Source: JBBDYQ01 sp035553855
Lineage (GTDB): Bacteria; Actinomycetota; Thermoleophilia; Solirubrobacterales; Thermoleophilaceae
Assembly (NCBI GenBank): GCA_035553855.1
Contig: DATMJO010000122.1
Span: forward strand, 1 to 18,867
Length of the DNA: 18,867 nucleotides
Direction: 5' to 3'
The number at the start of each line of letters is the position of its first letter. Position 1 is the first letter of the stretch. Made by a program: the position numbers and the translations under genes. The notes beneath the pieces are model-generated. The model ran no database searches. It was given only the letters and a program-made list of their open reading frames with translations, and was not told the DNA's origin. Positions 1-6,104 of this stretch are shown one piece after another.

Positions 1-533
1 TCGGCAAGGACAAGGAGGTCCCCGGACAGCGGTTGGAGGTCGGCAGGCAGACTTTCAACGGCCCCGATGAGCTGGCCGAGCCGACGGGCAAGCAGGACGT
101 CCCGTTCAGTCTGCCCGCGGGGCTCGACCACGCCACCGTCCACATGACGGCGGACGCCGATCCGGTCGAGGACTACGACCTGCGGCTCTTCCGCATCGTC
201 GACGGCCGGCGCGTGCCGTTCGGCACTGGCCCGAACGGCACTGGCTACGCGGCAGGCGGCGGGACCGACGAGCTGATCACGATGGACGCTCCGCCCGCGG
301 GCGACTACGTGGCGGAGATCGAGAACTTCGCCGCGGTCACGAATGCGTGGACGATCGATGTCACGCACTTCAACGACACGGAGCCGACGGTCGTCCCGGG
401 CCGCAAGGAGGCCTGGACGCTCACCTGCGAGGGCTCGGACGGCACGGTGTTCGACACGCGCGGGATCGTGATCGACCGCGGGCAGCGGATCTCGCTCGAC
501 CTGTTCGACGCCTGCGGCGGCGTCGGCACCTGA
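1..533 (+). CDS. C-terminal part of a probable secreted protein (PPC-like beta domain), 5' end outside window
   Basis: The frame is open from base 3 to the TGA at 531-533, so the gene starts upstream of the window. The TTG near base 33 is not needed as a start. The visible 176 residues are acidic and Gly/Pro-rich, with alternating hydrophobic residues typical of a beta sandwich. The stretch DYDLRLFRIVDGRRV followed by PAGDYVAEIENF resembles pre-peptidase C-terminal (PPC) or jelly-roll modules found at the ends of secreted peptidases, which typically read DlDLyL then pGtY. Two cysteines (in LTCEG and DACGG) near the end could form a disulfide, which suits an extracellular location. No catalytic residues are visible. 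The parent protein could be a secreted protease or another exported enzyme; this is inference from domain style only. It is convergent with the next gene, with a palindrome between them. Confidence 0.6.
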   Translation, partial: GKDKEVPGQRLEVGRQTFNGPDELAEPTGKQDVPFSLPAGLDHATVHMTADADPVEDYDLRLFRIVDGRRVPFGTGPNGTGYAAGGGTDELITMDAPPAGDYVAEIENFAAVTNAWTIDVTHFNDTEPTVVPGRKEAWTLTCEGSDGTVFDTRGIVIDRGQRISLDLFDACGGVGT

Positions 534-542
534 GGCGCGGCG

Positions 543-573
543 GGGTGAAACAGTGCCAGGCACTGTTTCACCC
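543..573. repeat. Perfect 31-bp palindrome (REP-like element or bidirectional terminator)
   Basis: Arm GGGTGAAACAGTGCC (543-557) is followed by a single A (558) and its exact reverse complement (559-573). It lies 10 nt after the stop at 533 and 10 nt before the convergent stop at 583. RNA from either strand would form a very strong hairpin, so it could end both transcripts. From memory, near-identical palindromes occur as dispersed repeats in other bacterial genomes, so it may be a REP-type element. There is no T tract. Confidence 0.75.
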
Positions 574-582
574 TCGACCGGC

Positions 583-963
583 CTAGCTCGACCTCGATAG
601 GCGGCCGAAGCCGGCCGCCATCGCCAGGTTGGCCGCGCCCGCGGCCCAGAGCCCGGCGCGGGCGCCCGGCCGCTTGAAGGCGGGTGACGAGGCCCACAGA
701 GCATCGGTCGCGATCTCGGTGCCGCGCAACCAGGCGAGCGCCCACCAGTCACGCTTCTCGCCGCGGACCGCGGCGACAGCGTGGGCGGCGGCGAAGGTGA
801 GCCAGATGGGGCCGCAGCGCCGGAAGAGATGCTCCGCGTCCTCCGACGGGCGGTCGTGGCCCAGCGCGGAAAGCGTCTGGCGGGTGGCGAAGATCGCGCC
901 CGCGCCGAGCGCGAGGTCGAAGGCGATCATCGAGCGGTTGAGCCGCCGCAGGTGATGCTCCAT
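583..963 (-). CDS. Small hypothetical membrane protein, 126 aa
   Basis: I do not recognise a named family. The protein has about three hydrophobic segments: roughly residues 12-28, 50-66 and 100-118. Charged loops lie between them, including an RGEKRDWW stretch. This fits a small inner-membrane protein with three or four helices. The ATG at 963 is preceded by a TANNNT hexamer 10 nt upstream and no Shine-Dalgarno sequence, so a leaderless start is likely. It is convergent with the gene ending at 533 and shares the palindrome at 543-573 as a possible terminator. Its upstream side faces the repeat array at 985-1232. No function can be assigned from sequence. Confidence 0.7.
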   Translation of the reverse strand: MEHHLRRLNRSMIAFDLALGAGAIFATRQTLSALGHDRPSEDAEHLFRRCGPIWLTFAAAHAVAAVRGEKRDWWALAWLRGTEIATDALWASSPAFKRPGARAGLWAAGAANLAMAAGFGRLSRSS

Positions 964-973
964 CAGGGCCCCA

Positions 974-979
974 ACCCTA
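974..979 (-). promoter_or_regulatory. Putative -10 element of the 583-963 gene
   Basis: On the minus strand this reads TAGGGT (TANNNT), 10 nt before the ATG at 963. The spacing matches that of similar hexamers before other first genes in this window. Confidence 0.35.
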
Positions 980-984
980 AAGGA

Positions 985-1232
985 CCCTCAAGGGGGTCTG
1001 ACCCGCAGACCCTCAACTACCCTCAAGGGGGTCGGACCCTCAAGGGGGTCTGACCCGCAGACCCTCAACTGCCCTCAAGGGGGTCTGACCCCTCCGACCG
1101 GTCCGACCCTCGGGATCCCTCGCCCGCTCTGGAGCGGACGGTCCCCTCGAACCCTCAACCACCCTCAAGGGGGTCTGACCCCTCGCGCACCTGACCCCTC
1201 GCGCACCTACCACCCTCAAGGGGGTCTGACCC
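985..1232. repeat. Array of six irregularly spaced copies of a 20-bp repeat
   Basis: The unit is CCCTCAAGGGGGTCTGACCC. Copies lie at 985-1004, 1020-1039 (one substitution, TCGG for TCTG), 1037-1056 (overlapping the previous copy), 1072-1091, 1162-1181 and 1213-1232. Partial units (GACCCGCAGACCCTCAAC and ACCCCTCGCGCACCT) are duplicated between them. The core ACCCTCAAGGGGGT is itself nearly palindromic. Spacing is irregular and no cas gene is near, so it is not CRISPR. The two right-hand copies lie inside the 3' end of the gene 1155-2222. The stretch 964-1154 holds only these repeats and no gene. Confidence 0.9.
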
Positions 1233-2222
1233 CTCGCGCAGGCGCGCCGCGTGTTCCGGGCCGATTTCAGCGGCCACCGCCTCCACGTGCCGCTGCGCCT
1301 TCGCCGGCAGCGACGGCACCAGCGGGACCAGCGCGGGCCAGAGGTCCTCCTGTGCTGCGGCTGCGCGCACGATGCCCGTGAGCGTCGCCTTCGCCTGCAC
1401 CGCCGAGAGCTTCGCGAAGCGCCGCAGCTCGTCCTCGCCCATTGCCGCGACGAGCGGCAGCAGCCGTTCGAACAGGCCGTGCTCGGTCGCGGCGCGCGCG
1501 ATGCCCGACAGGACCTCGTCGCTCTCGGCAGCCGCGAGCGCCGCGATGTGGCGGCGGCGCTTGGGGCCGAGGTTGCCCACCAACTCCAGTGCGTCCGGCC
1601 ACAGAGAATGCTCGTGCGCGGCGCGAACCATGCCCGCCACCCGCTCGTCGCCCAGCAGGGTGAGCAGCTCCTCGAGGCGCTTGCGGCTCTCCACGTAGAA
1701 GGCGATTCGCAGGAGCGTCTCGTCGTCGAGCAGCGGCGCGGCGGCAAGTATCGCGTCGTCGGAGAGGTGCTCGACGAACGCCGCCATGGCGACGAAGTCC
1801 CTCCTCTTCGCGAGCGCGGCGGCGGCATGCACCACGCGGTCGGTGGGGAGGCGGCCGATCACGACGTTCGCCCGGCGCGGGTCCATGTGCCGCGCGATCT
1901 CGGCGAGGAACTCGGGCGGCACGCGCTGGGCGAGCTCGACGGCGCGGCCGACCTCGAGCACTCCGGCCACCCGCGCGCACAGAAGCGCGCCGAACACGTG
2001 CTGGCCGATCGACGCCGCGAGCGGGGCGGGCAGGAACTTCGCCCCGGCGGCGACGCGGCGGAGGCTCGCGGAGTCGCCGTCGTAGAGAATGTCGGAGAGC
2101 TGGTTGCGGAGCTTCCGCAGGTCGGCGGCCGGAGCGCTTTCCAGGTAGGTCACTCGCGCGGGCTCGATATCCAGGAGGCGCGCGATCCGCTCGACCTCGG
2201 CACGCACGTCGAGCGGGGTCAT
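1155..2222 (-). CDS. Alpha-solenoid (MgtE-N/HEAT-like repeat) protein, 355 aa, with repeat-encoded tail
   Basis: The protein is almost entirely short amphipathic helices of about 20-25 residues in tandem, with recurring patterns such as ILAAAPLLDDETLLRIAFYV and LPTDRVVHAAAALAKR. These resemble the superhelical N-terminal domain of MgtE or HEAT-like repeats, which usually bind other proteins. No signal peptide, membrane segment or catalytic motif is visible. The ATG at 2222 overlaps the stop of the upstream gene (ATGA at 2219-2222), so the two are translationally coupled. The last 27 residues (about 329-355) contain EGSDPLEGG twice and are translated from the repeat array, so the original C-terminus probably ended near HAARL. 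Function is unknown; a scaffold role is a guess. Confidence 0.72.
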   Translation of the reverse strand: MTPLDVRAEVERIARLLDIEPARVTYLESAPAADLRKLRNQLSDILYDGDSASLRRVAAGAKFLPAPLAASIGQHVFGALLCARVAGVLEVGRAVELAQRVPPEFLAEIARHMDPRRANVVIGRLPTDRVVHAAAALAKRRDFVAMAAFVEHLSDDAILAAAPLLDDETLLRIAFYVESRKRLEELLTLLGDERVAGMVRAAHEHSLWPDALELVGNLGPKRRRHIAALAAAESDEVLSGIARAATEHGLFERLLPLVAAMGEDELRRFAKLSAVQAKATLTGIVRAAAAQEDLWPALVPLVPSLPAKAQRHVEAVAAEIGPEHAARLREGSDPLEGGRCARGQVREGSDPLEGG

Positions 2223-2443
2223 CCGAGCAGCACCTTGCGCAGCGGGCCGCGCAGCAGCCGCGGCACCCCGTCGAAGGCGCCGTCGATCGCAGCGCGGAGC
2301 TCGGCTGACTGGCGCTCGCGGGCGGCGGAGACGGCTCTCGCGAGATCGGCCAGCTGCTCCTCGGACAGCGCGCCCGCGAGGCCCTTCGGCGGGGTCTTGC
2401 CGAGCGCGTCCCGCAACTCCCTCGCGGCCCCGTCCCTCCCCAT
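2219..2443 (-). CDS. Small charged hypothetical protein, 74 aa, coupled to the solenoid gene
   Basis: This is a short, helix-rich, charged protein. An LSEEQLADLARAVSAARERQ segment is followed by a basic C-terminus (PRLLRGPLRKVLLG). It has no recognised domain. The stop TGA overlaps the ATG of the next minus-strand gene by four bases, a typical operon coupling, which supports it being real. The ATG at 2443 has a GAGAAT hexamer 8 nt upstream on the minus strand, so a leaderless start is plausible. That promoter region is shared with the divergent acetyltransferase at 2500, leaving 56 bp between the two starts. It may act with the solenoid protein; there is no direct evidence of function. Confidence 0.6.
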   Translation of the reverse strand: MGRDGAARELRDALGKTPPKGLAGALSEEQLADLARAVSAARERQSAELRAAIDGAFDGVPRLLRGPLRKVLLG

Positions 2444-2487
2444 GCGCGCGCATTCTCAAGGGCGGGCCGGATGGGTGCGCCGATGGC

Positions 2488-2493
2488 GATACT
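2488..2493 (+). promoter_or_regulatory. Putative -10 element (GATACT) of the acetyltransferase gene
   Basis: GATACT ends 6 nt before the ATG at 2500, with no Shine-Dalgarno sequence between. The same hexamer precedes the genes at 10659 and 14507. Confidence 0.5.
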
Positions 2494-2499
2494 TGCCGC

Positions 2500-3030
2500 A
2501 TGGCGGCAGGGCCCGATCCGGTGCTGCACGGCGAACGTGTCGTCCTCCGCCCGCTGGCCGAGGCCGACGTCGCCGCGATCCTCGAGATCCTCCGCCACGC
2601 CCAGGTGAGGCCCTGGTGGGGCGACTACGACGAAAAGCGCCTTCGCGCCGATTACCTCGACGAGGGCTCGGACAGCGCGTTCGCCATCGTCTTGGGCGAG
2701 CGGGTCGCGGGCATCGTCGGCTACTGGGAGGAGGACGAGCCCGACTACCGGCACGCTGGAATGGACATCGCCATCGCCGCGGACCTGCACGGGCAGGGCG
2801 TGGGGGCCGAGGCCCTCGTCACGCTCGGCCGCCACCTCGTCGAGTCCCGCGGGCACCACCGCCTGGTGATCGACCCCGCCGCCGCCAACGAGCGCGCGAT
2901 CCGTGCCTATGAGGCCATCGGCTTCAGGCGGGTGGGAGTGATGCGGAAAGCCGAGCGCTCGCCCGGCGGGGAGTGGCGCGACGCGCTGCTGATGGACCTG
3001 CTCGCGGACGAGCTGCCGCGGCCGGTGTGA
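2500..3030 (+). CDS. GNAT-family N-acetyltransferase, AAC(6')-like
   Basis: A 176-residue single-domain GNAT acetyltransferase, which transfers acetyl from acetyl-CoA to an amine. The fold runs from strand 1 (ERVVLRPLAEADV, about 12-24), through a WWG segment (39-41) typical of the aminoglycoside 6'-N-acetyltransferase and siderophore-lysine acylase group, to the acetyl-CoA pyrophosphate loop HGQGVGAEAL (97-106, the Q/R-x-x-G-x-G/A motif). It closes with the motif B signature NERAIRAYEAIGF (130-142). The substrate cannot be read from sequence. Aminoglycosides are possible, but many homologs act on other small amines or peptides, so resistance should not be assumed. The ATG at 2500 is supported by the GATACT element just upstream. 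The rhomboid gene starts 10 nt downstream and is probably co-transcribed. Confidence 0.88.
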   Translation: MAAGPDPVLHGERVVLRPLAEADVAAILEILRHAQVRPWWGDYDEKRLRADYLDEGSDSAFAIVLGERVAGIVGYWEEDEPDYRHAGMDIAIAADLHGQGVGAEALVTLGRHLVESRGHHRLVIDPAAANERAIRAYEAIGFRRVGVMRKAERSPGGEWRDALLMDLLADELPRPV

Positions 3031-3040
3031 AATCCTCGCC

Positions 3041-3643
3041 GTGATGGCCGAGGAGCTCTCCCCGACTCGCGAGCGCCGCCAGGGCGGCATCACGCTGCTG
3101 CTGGCGATCGTCGCCGTCATGTGGGGCGCCGAGATCGTGGACACGATCGCCAACCACCGCCTCGACCAGTACGGGATCGAGCCGCGCGACTCGGACGGAC
3201 TCTCCGGGATCATCGCTGCGCCCTTCCTCCACGCGGGCTTCGGCCATCTCGTCGGGAACACGATCCCGCTGCTGGCCCTCGGCTTCCTGATCGCGCTCGG
3301 CGGAGCGGTGAGGGTCGTTGCCGTGACCGTGATCGTGGCGCTCGTGAGCGGCGTGGGCACCTGGATCATCGGGCCCGACAACACCAACCACATCGGCGCG
3401 AGCGGCGTGGTCTTCGGATATGCGACCTACCTCCTGAGCAGAGGGCTCTTCAACCGAAACCTGATCGAGATCGGTCTCGGGGTCGCGATCGGAGCGCTGT
3501 TCGGCGGGGCGCTCCTCGCCGGGCTCGAGCCGCAGGAGGGAATCTCCTGGCAGGGCCACCTGTTCGGCGCGGTCGGCGGGATCGTCGCGGCGCGGATGCT
3601 CGCGCCGAAGTCCGAAGACGAGCCCAGCCGCATCCCTTCCTGA
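3041..3643 (+). CDS. Rhomboid-family intramembrane serine protease
   Basis: An integral membrane protease that cleaves substrates within the bilayer. About six hydrophobic segments are visible: roughly 17-36, 55-64 with 74-90, 92-110, 119-134, 143-161 and 172-187. The catalytic dyad is present: Ser121 in GASG (119-122) on the fourth helix, and His173 in WQGHLFGA on the last helix. HAGFGHLVGN (64-73) supplies the conserved H and N that form the oxyanion region. At 200 residues it is a minimal rhomboid core with no extra soluble domain. The start may be GTG at 3041 or the immediately following ATG at 3044. It lies 10 nt downstream of the acetyltransferase, so probably in the same operon. Substrates are unknown. 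Confidence 0.9.
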   Translation: MMAEELSPTRERRQGGITLLLAIVAVMWGAEIVDTIANHRLDQYGIEPRDSDGLSGIIAAPFLHAGFGHLVGNTIPLLALGFLIALGGAVRVVAVTVIVALVSGVGTWIIGPDNTNHIGASGVVFGYATYLLSRGLFNRNLIEIGLGVAIGALFGGALLAGLEPQEGISWQGHLFGAVGGIVAARMLAPKSEDEPSRIPS

Positions 3644-3678
3644 CGTCGAGCCAGGGCGCGCGGGCGCGCGCGCCGCAC

Positions 3679-3894
3679 TTAGAGGCTCGCCGCGTCGGCG
3701 CAGTCGGCCGGCTCGGCCGTCGCCGGGTTCGAGTGCGTGCGGCCGTAGGTGAGGGAGAAGACGCAGTAGCCCTCCGCGGCGAGCCGCGGCGAGATGTAGG
3801 ACCAGTTCTGGCTCTGGTTCGCGCCGAGGCCGTGAACGAGCACGACGGGCAGCGGATGCGCGACGCTCGGCTCGCAGGGGTCGGACGGTGTCAC
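3679..3894 (-). pseudogene. Truncated lipase (alpha/beta hydrolase) remnant, 71 codons
   Basis: The reading frame contains HPLPVVLVHGLGANQSQNW followed by LAAEGYCVFSLTYG. These are the oxyanion-hole HG motif and the next strand of secreted actinobacterial triacylglycerol lipases (class 2 / LipA-like). It then diverges at once and stops with TAA, about 20 residues past the match, where the family usually continues for some 200 residues with the GxSxG serine, Asp and His. An in-frame TGA lies a few codons upstream of the GTG at 3894, so there is no room for a signal peptide either. The gene is therefore cut at both ends and should be inactive. It is convergent with the rhomboid gene and lies after the operon terminator at 3904-3926. 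Confidence 0.65.
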
Positions 3895-3903
3895 AGCGGC
3901 GGG

Positions 3904-3926
3904 CCGGCTGACCCCGGTTCAGCCGG
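3904..3926 (-). terminator. Hairpin terminator after the methyltransferase-DsrE operon
   Basis: A perfect 8-bp stem (CCGGCTGA at 3904-3911, TCAGCCGG at 3919-3926) encloses a 7-nt loop. It lies 26-48 nt past the DsrE stop on the minus strand. There is no U tract, which is common for intrinsic-type hairpins in high-GC actinobacteria. Confidence 0.5.
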
Positions 3927-3951
3927 AATTCAGCCGTCCGCGCCGGCGCTT

Positions 3952-4314
3952 CTAGTAGGTGAAGGTCAGCGCGCCGTCGCCCGCGAACTCCATCAGCGGT
4001 GTGGCGCCCTTCAGCGAGGCGTTCTCGACCAGCTCCGACTCGTTTAGGTCGCGCTCGTTGAAGCAGATCGGGCACACGTAGAACTGCCCGCCCTTCTCGA
4101 TGAACTGCGCGTGGAGACGGTCCACCGGCGGCTCCTTGCCGACCCGGATGCCGTCGGCGTAGCCCTTGATGCTCAGCCGGACACCGTCGACCGTGAGCCA
4201 CATCACGACCTCCTTGCCCTGGTCGAGCGCGGCGCCCGCCGTCAGATACGAGACCGCGACGCGGTCCGGATCCTCCTCGCCGTGACTGCATCCCACTACG
4301 ACCCTGTCCGCCAT
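3952..4314 (-). CDS. DsrE-family sulfur-transfer-like protein
   Basis: A 120-residue DsrE/DsrF-like protein. This family carries persulfide sulfur on a cysteine or acts as a small redox or ligand-binding protein. The N-terminal strand VVVGCSHGEEDPDRVAVSYLTA, the central VVMWLTVDGVRLSIKGYADGI and the FIEKGGQFYVCPICFNERDL segment follow the usual DsrE fold. Two cysteines sit in CPIC (C81 and C84), placed as in family members with an active CxxC. C9 is a third candidate. The ATG follows the methyltransferase stop directly (TGAATG at 4317-4312), so the two are translationally coupled. A role in delivering reduced sulfur or selenium to, or clearing products of, the neighbouring methyltransferase is inference. 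Confidence 0.85.
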   Translation of the reverse strand: MADRVVVGCSHGEEDPDRVAVSYLTAGAALDQGKEVVMWLTVDGVRLSIKGYADGIRVGKEPPVDRLHAQFIEKGGQFYVCPICFNERDLNESELVENASLKGATPLMEFAGDGALTFTY

Positions 4315-5103
4315 TCAGTCCTCCCTCGGTTTGGTCGCCCTGATCGTGGAGCCCATCGCTCCGTACTTCGCGGCCTTGCGCCGCGTGTCCTCGAACTTCG
4401 AGTGCGCGAAGGTGTCGACGAGGTCTCCCTGCTCGATGCTCGTATACCCGCGTGCGACCAACTGTCGCGCGTGCTCTCCCTCCAGGAGAGCCCCGGCGAT
4501 TCACCCGGTCCACAGGTCGATGCGATCTCGCGCGTCCTCCGACACCTCCTCGTGGATGACGACGTCGGCCACCTGGAGCCGCCCGCCCGGCCGCAGGACG
4601 CGATCGATCTCGTCGAAGACCGCATCCTTGTCGGGCACGAGGTCGATCACTCCGTTGGAGACGACGACGTCGACCGACGCGCTCTCGAGGGGGAGGGTCT
4701 CGATGAGCGACTCATGAAGCTCCACCACGAGGCCCATCCGCTCGGCGCTCTCGCGGGCCACCTGCAGCATCGAGGGCGTCATGTCGACGCCGACGGCGCG
4801 CCCGCCGGGGCCGACCATCTGCGCCGCGATCAGCATGTCCGTGCCCGCGCCGCAGCCGAGGTCCAGCACCGTCTCCCCCGCGTCCAGCCGGCCGAGCGAG
4901 AACGGGTTCGCCACGCCCGCGAAGCTCGCGGCGCTCGCGTCCGGAACACGGGCCAACTCGGGTTGCGGGTAGCCCAGCTTCTCGGCCCAGGCGCGGCCGG
5001 TAGGGAACATGAAGTCCGCGAAGCGGTGCGTCGAGACATCGGTGTAGGTGCGGCGTATCTCGTCGCGCAGGAGGCCGACATCGACGCTCGGCGTGTTCGC
5101 CAT
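4315..5103 (-). CDS. ArsM-like SAM-dependent methyltransferase, candidate selenoprotein (Sec at residue 201)
   Basis: A class I SAM methyltransferase: DLGCGAGTD (81-89, SAM motif I), GVDMTPSML (105-113), SNGVIDLVPDK (149-159) and VLRPGGRL (169-176). SFAGVANPFSLG (60-71) is typical of the ArsM-like group. The frame meets TGA at 4503-4501 straight after LWTG. It then continues in the same frame with IAGALLEGEHARQLVARGY and on to KPRED, ending at TGA 4317-4315. Relatives read W-x-G-Cys-I-A-G-A-L, so the TGA replaces a conserved cysteine. The 61 downstream codons keep family-like sequence and high third-position GC (53 of 61). With a SECIS-like hairpin right after, I read it as Sec201, giving 262 residues; the only other Cys/Sec residue is C84. 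The usual third ArsM cysteine is absent, so the substrate may not be arsenite. The alternative is a recent nonsense mutation leaving a 200-residue protein. Confidence 0.75.
4473..4491 (-). promoter_or_regulatory. Putative bacterial SECIS hairpin
   Basis: On the minus-strand mRNA a perfect 7-bp stem (GCUCUCC / GGAGAGC) closes a UGGAG loop. The stem starts 9 nt after the UGA, and the loop guanines are nt 18-19 after it. This is close to the position of the loop guanines in the E. coli fdhF SECIS, and a U precedes the GG. It fits the rule that at least one of the first two loop bases is G. Confidence 0.6.
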
Positions 5104-5109
5104 GGCCCG

Positions 5110-5115
5110 AGTCTA
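5110..5115 (-). promoter_or_regulatory. Putative -10 element of the methyltransferase-DsrE operon
   Basis: On the minus strand this reads TAGACT (TANNNT), ending 6 nt before the ATG at 5103, with no Shine-Dalgarno sequence. It lies in the 52-bp gap to the divergent LysR gene. Confidence 0.5.
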
Positions 5116-5144
5116 CGGTTGCGTGATCCATCGTCCCAGGGCAG

Positions 5145-5154
5145 TATCGCGATA
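5145..5154. promoter_or_regulatory. 10-bp perfect palindrome in the divergent LysR/methyltransferase gap
   Basis: TATCGCGATA is a perfect dyad ending one base before the ATG at 5156. It could be an operator for the LysR protein or part of its promoter. A 10-bp palindrome can arise by chance. Confidence 0.3.
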
Positions 5155-5155
5155 G

Positions 5156-6097
5156 ATGCCTTTCGCGGAGGGAATAGTTGACGCGCTCGACCCGATGCGG
5201 CTCCGTCTGCTCGTCGAGGTCGGCCGCCGCGGCTCGATCTCCGCGGCCGCCGACGTGTGCCGCATCGGCCAGCCGTCGGCCACGAAGCAGCTCAAGACGC
5301 TCGAGGCAGCGGTGGGCGCCACGCTCGTCGAGCGCGCCGGGCGCGCAAGCAGGCTGACCGAGGCGGGCCGGCTCGTGGCCCTCCACGGCCAGCGGGTGCT
5401 CGACACGCTCGAGGGCCTCCAGGAGGAGCTTCGGGCGCTCGAGGGCGCCGAGCGCGGCACGCTCGTGCTCGCGGCCTCGACCACCCCGGGCAGCTACGTG
5501 CTGCCCTCGATTCTCCGCTGCTTCGCGGATCGGCACCCGGGCGTGGACGTCGACGTCGTGATCGGCGCGAGCGCCTGGGTCGCAGACCGCGTCGCGGCAC
5601 GGGATGTGTCGCTCGGGATCGCCGGCGAGCTGGACCTTCCGGACGGCGTGATCGCAGAGCCGTTCCTCGAGGACGAGCTTGTCGGGATAGCGGCCCCGGG
5701 ACGGCTCCGTGTCCGGCGCGGCCGTGTCGCGGCGAGCGCGATCGCGAGCGAGACCGTGCTCGTCCGCGAGCCGGGGTCGAGCACCCGCCGGGTGGCCGAG
5801 CGGCACCTGGCGCGGGCCGGCTTCCACCCCGCCAAGCGCTGGGAGCTCGACTCGAACGAGGCGATCAAGCGGTCCGTGGCCGCCGGGCTCGGCATCGGCT
5901 TCGTGTCGCGGATGGTGGCCGAGGACGAGATCGGCCGCGGTGAGCTCGCGGGCTTCCGGATCGAGGGCGCCCCCCCGATGCGGCGCACCGTGTACCTGCT
6001 GAGACCGGACGCCCGCGAGCCCGTGCCGGCCGAGCGCGCGTTCATCGAGACGCTCTGCAGCTGCTGTGGCGTGAGCGTGGCCGGCTGCGTCGTCTAG
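5156..6097 (+). CDS. LysR-type transcriptional regulator with cysteine-rich C-terminus
   Basis: The N-terminal winged helix-turn-helix (MRLRLLVEVGRRGSISAAAD then QPSATKQLKTLEAAVGATLVER, residues 14-60) is canonical LysR. An effector-binding periplasmic-protein-like domain follows from about residue 90, with VREPGSSTRR and AVAAGLGIGFVSR-type motifs near the end. The total of 313 residues is normal. The start is uncertain: ATG 5156 gives a 13-residue extension, while ATG 5195 gives the usual LysR beginning and would place a TTC-N7-GAA site at 5162-5174 in the leader. The tail LCSCCGVSVAGCVV holds four cysteines (301, 303, 304, 311), unusual for this family and suggestive of thiol or metal(loid) sensing. 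Divergent placement from the methyltransferase operon is the classic LysR arrangement and makes it the likely regulator of both sides. Confidence 0.9.
   Translation: MPFAEGIVDALDPMRLRLLVEVGRRGSISAAADVCRIGQPSATKQLKTLEAAVGATLVERAGRASRLTEAGRLVALHGQRVLDTLEGLQEELRALEGAERGTLVLAASTTPGSYVLPSILRCFADRHPGVDVDVVIGASAWVADRVAARDVSLGIAGELDLPDGVIAEPFLEDELVGIAAPGRLRVRRGRVAASAIASETVLVREPGSSTRRVAERHLARAGFHPAKRWELDSNEAIKRSVAAGLGIGFVSRMVAEDEIGRGELAGFRIEGAPPMRRTVYLLRPDAREPVPAERAFIETLCSCCGVSVAGCVV
5162..5174. promoter_or_regulatory. Candidate LysR-type box, copy 1
   Basis: TTCGCGGAGGGAA has TTC/GAA ends and the T-N11-A pattern of LysR-type boxes. Read on the minus strand it shares GCCTTTC-N4-AGGGAAT with the site at 6105-6117, in inverted orientation. 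It lies between the two possible LysR start codons. Confidence 0.35.
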
Positions 6098-6104
6098 CGA
6101 CGCA

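Noticed and set aside
985..1232. CRISPR-like array
   Set aside because: Repeat spacing ranges from overlapping copies to about 70 nt, the intervening sequence is itself repeat-derived, and there are no cas genes.
2500..3030. Aminoglycoside resistance gene
   Set aside because: GNAT motifs are clear, but substrate specificity cannot be read and no mobile or resistance context is present.
1267..3393. Long minus-strand open frame (708 codons) and similar long frames elsewhere
   Set aside because: It overlaps well-supported genes, has low-complexity Arg/Pro/Ala translation, and is a GC-rich shadow.
3654..3674. Alternating GC run between the rhomboid gene and the lipase remnant
   Set aside because: Could form a hairpin or Z-DNA, but it is expected in DNA of this composition and has no clean stem-loop.
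4501..5103. A complete 200-residue methyltransferase ending at the TGA
   Set aside because: The frame continues with conserved family sequence, a SECIS-like hairpin follows, and the real stop abuts the next gene. A nonsense mutation is kept as the alternative.
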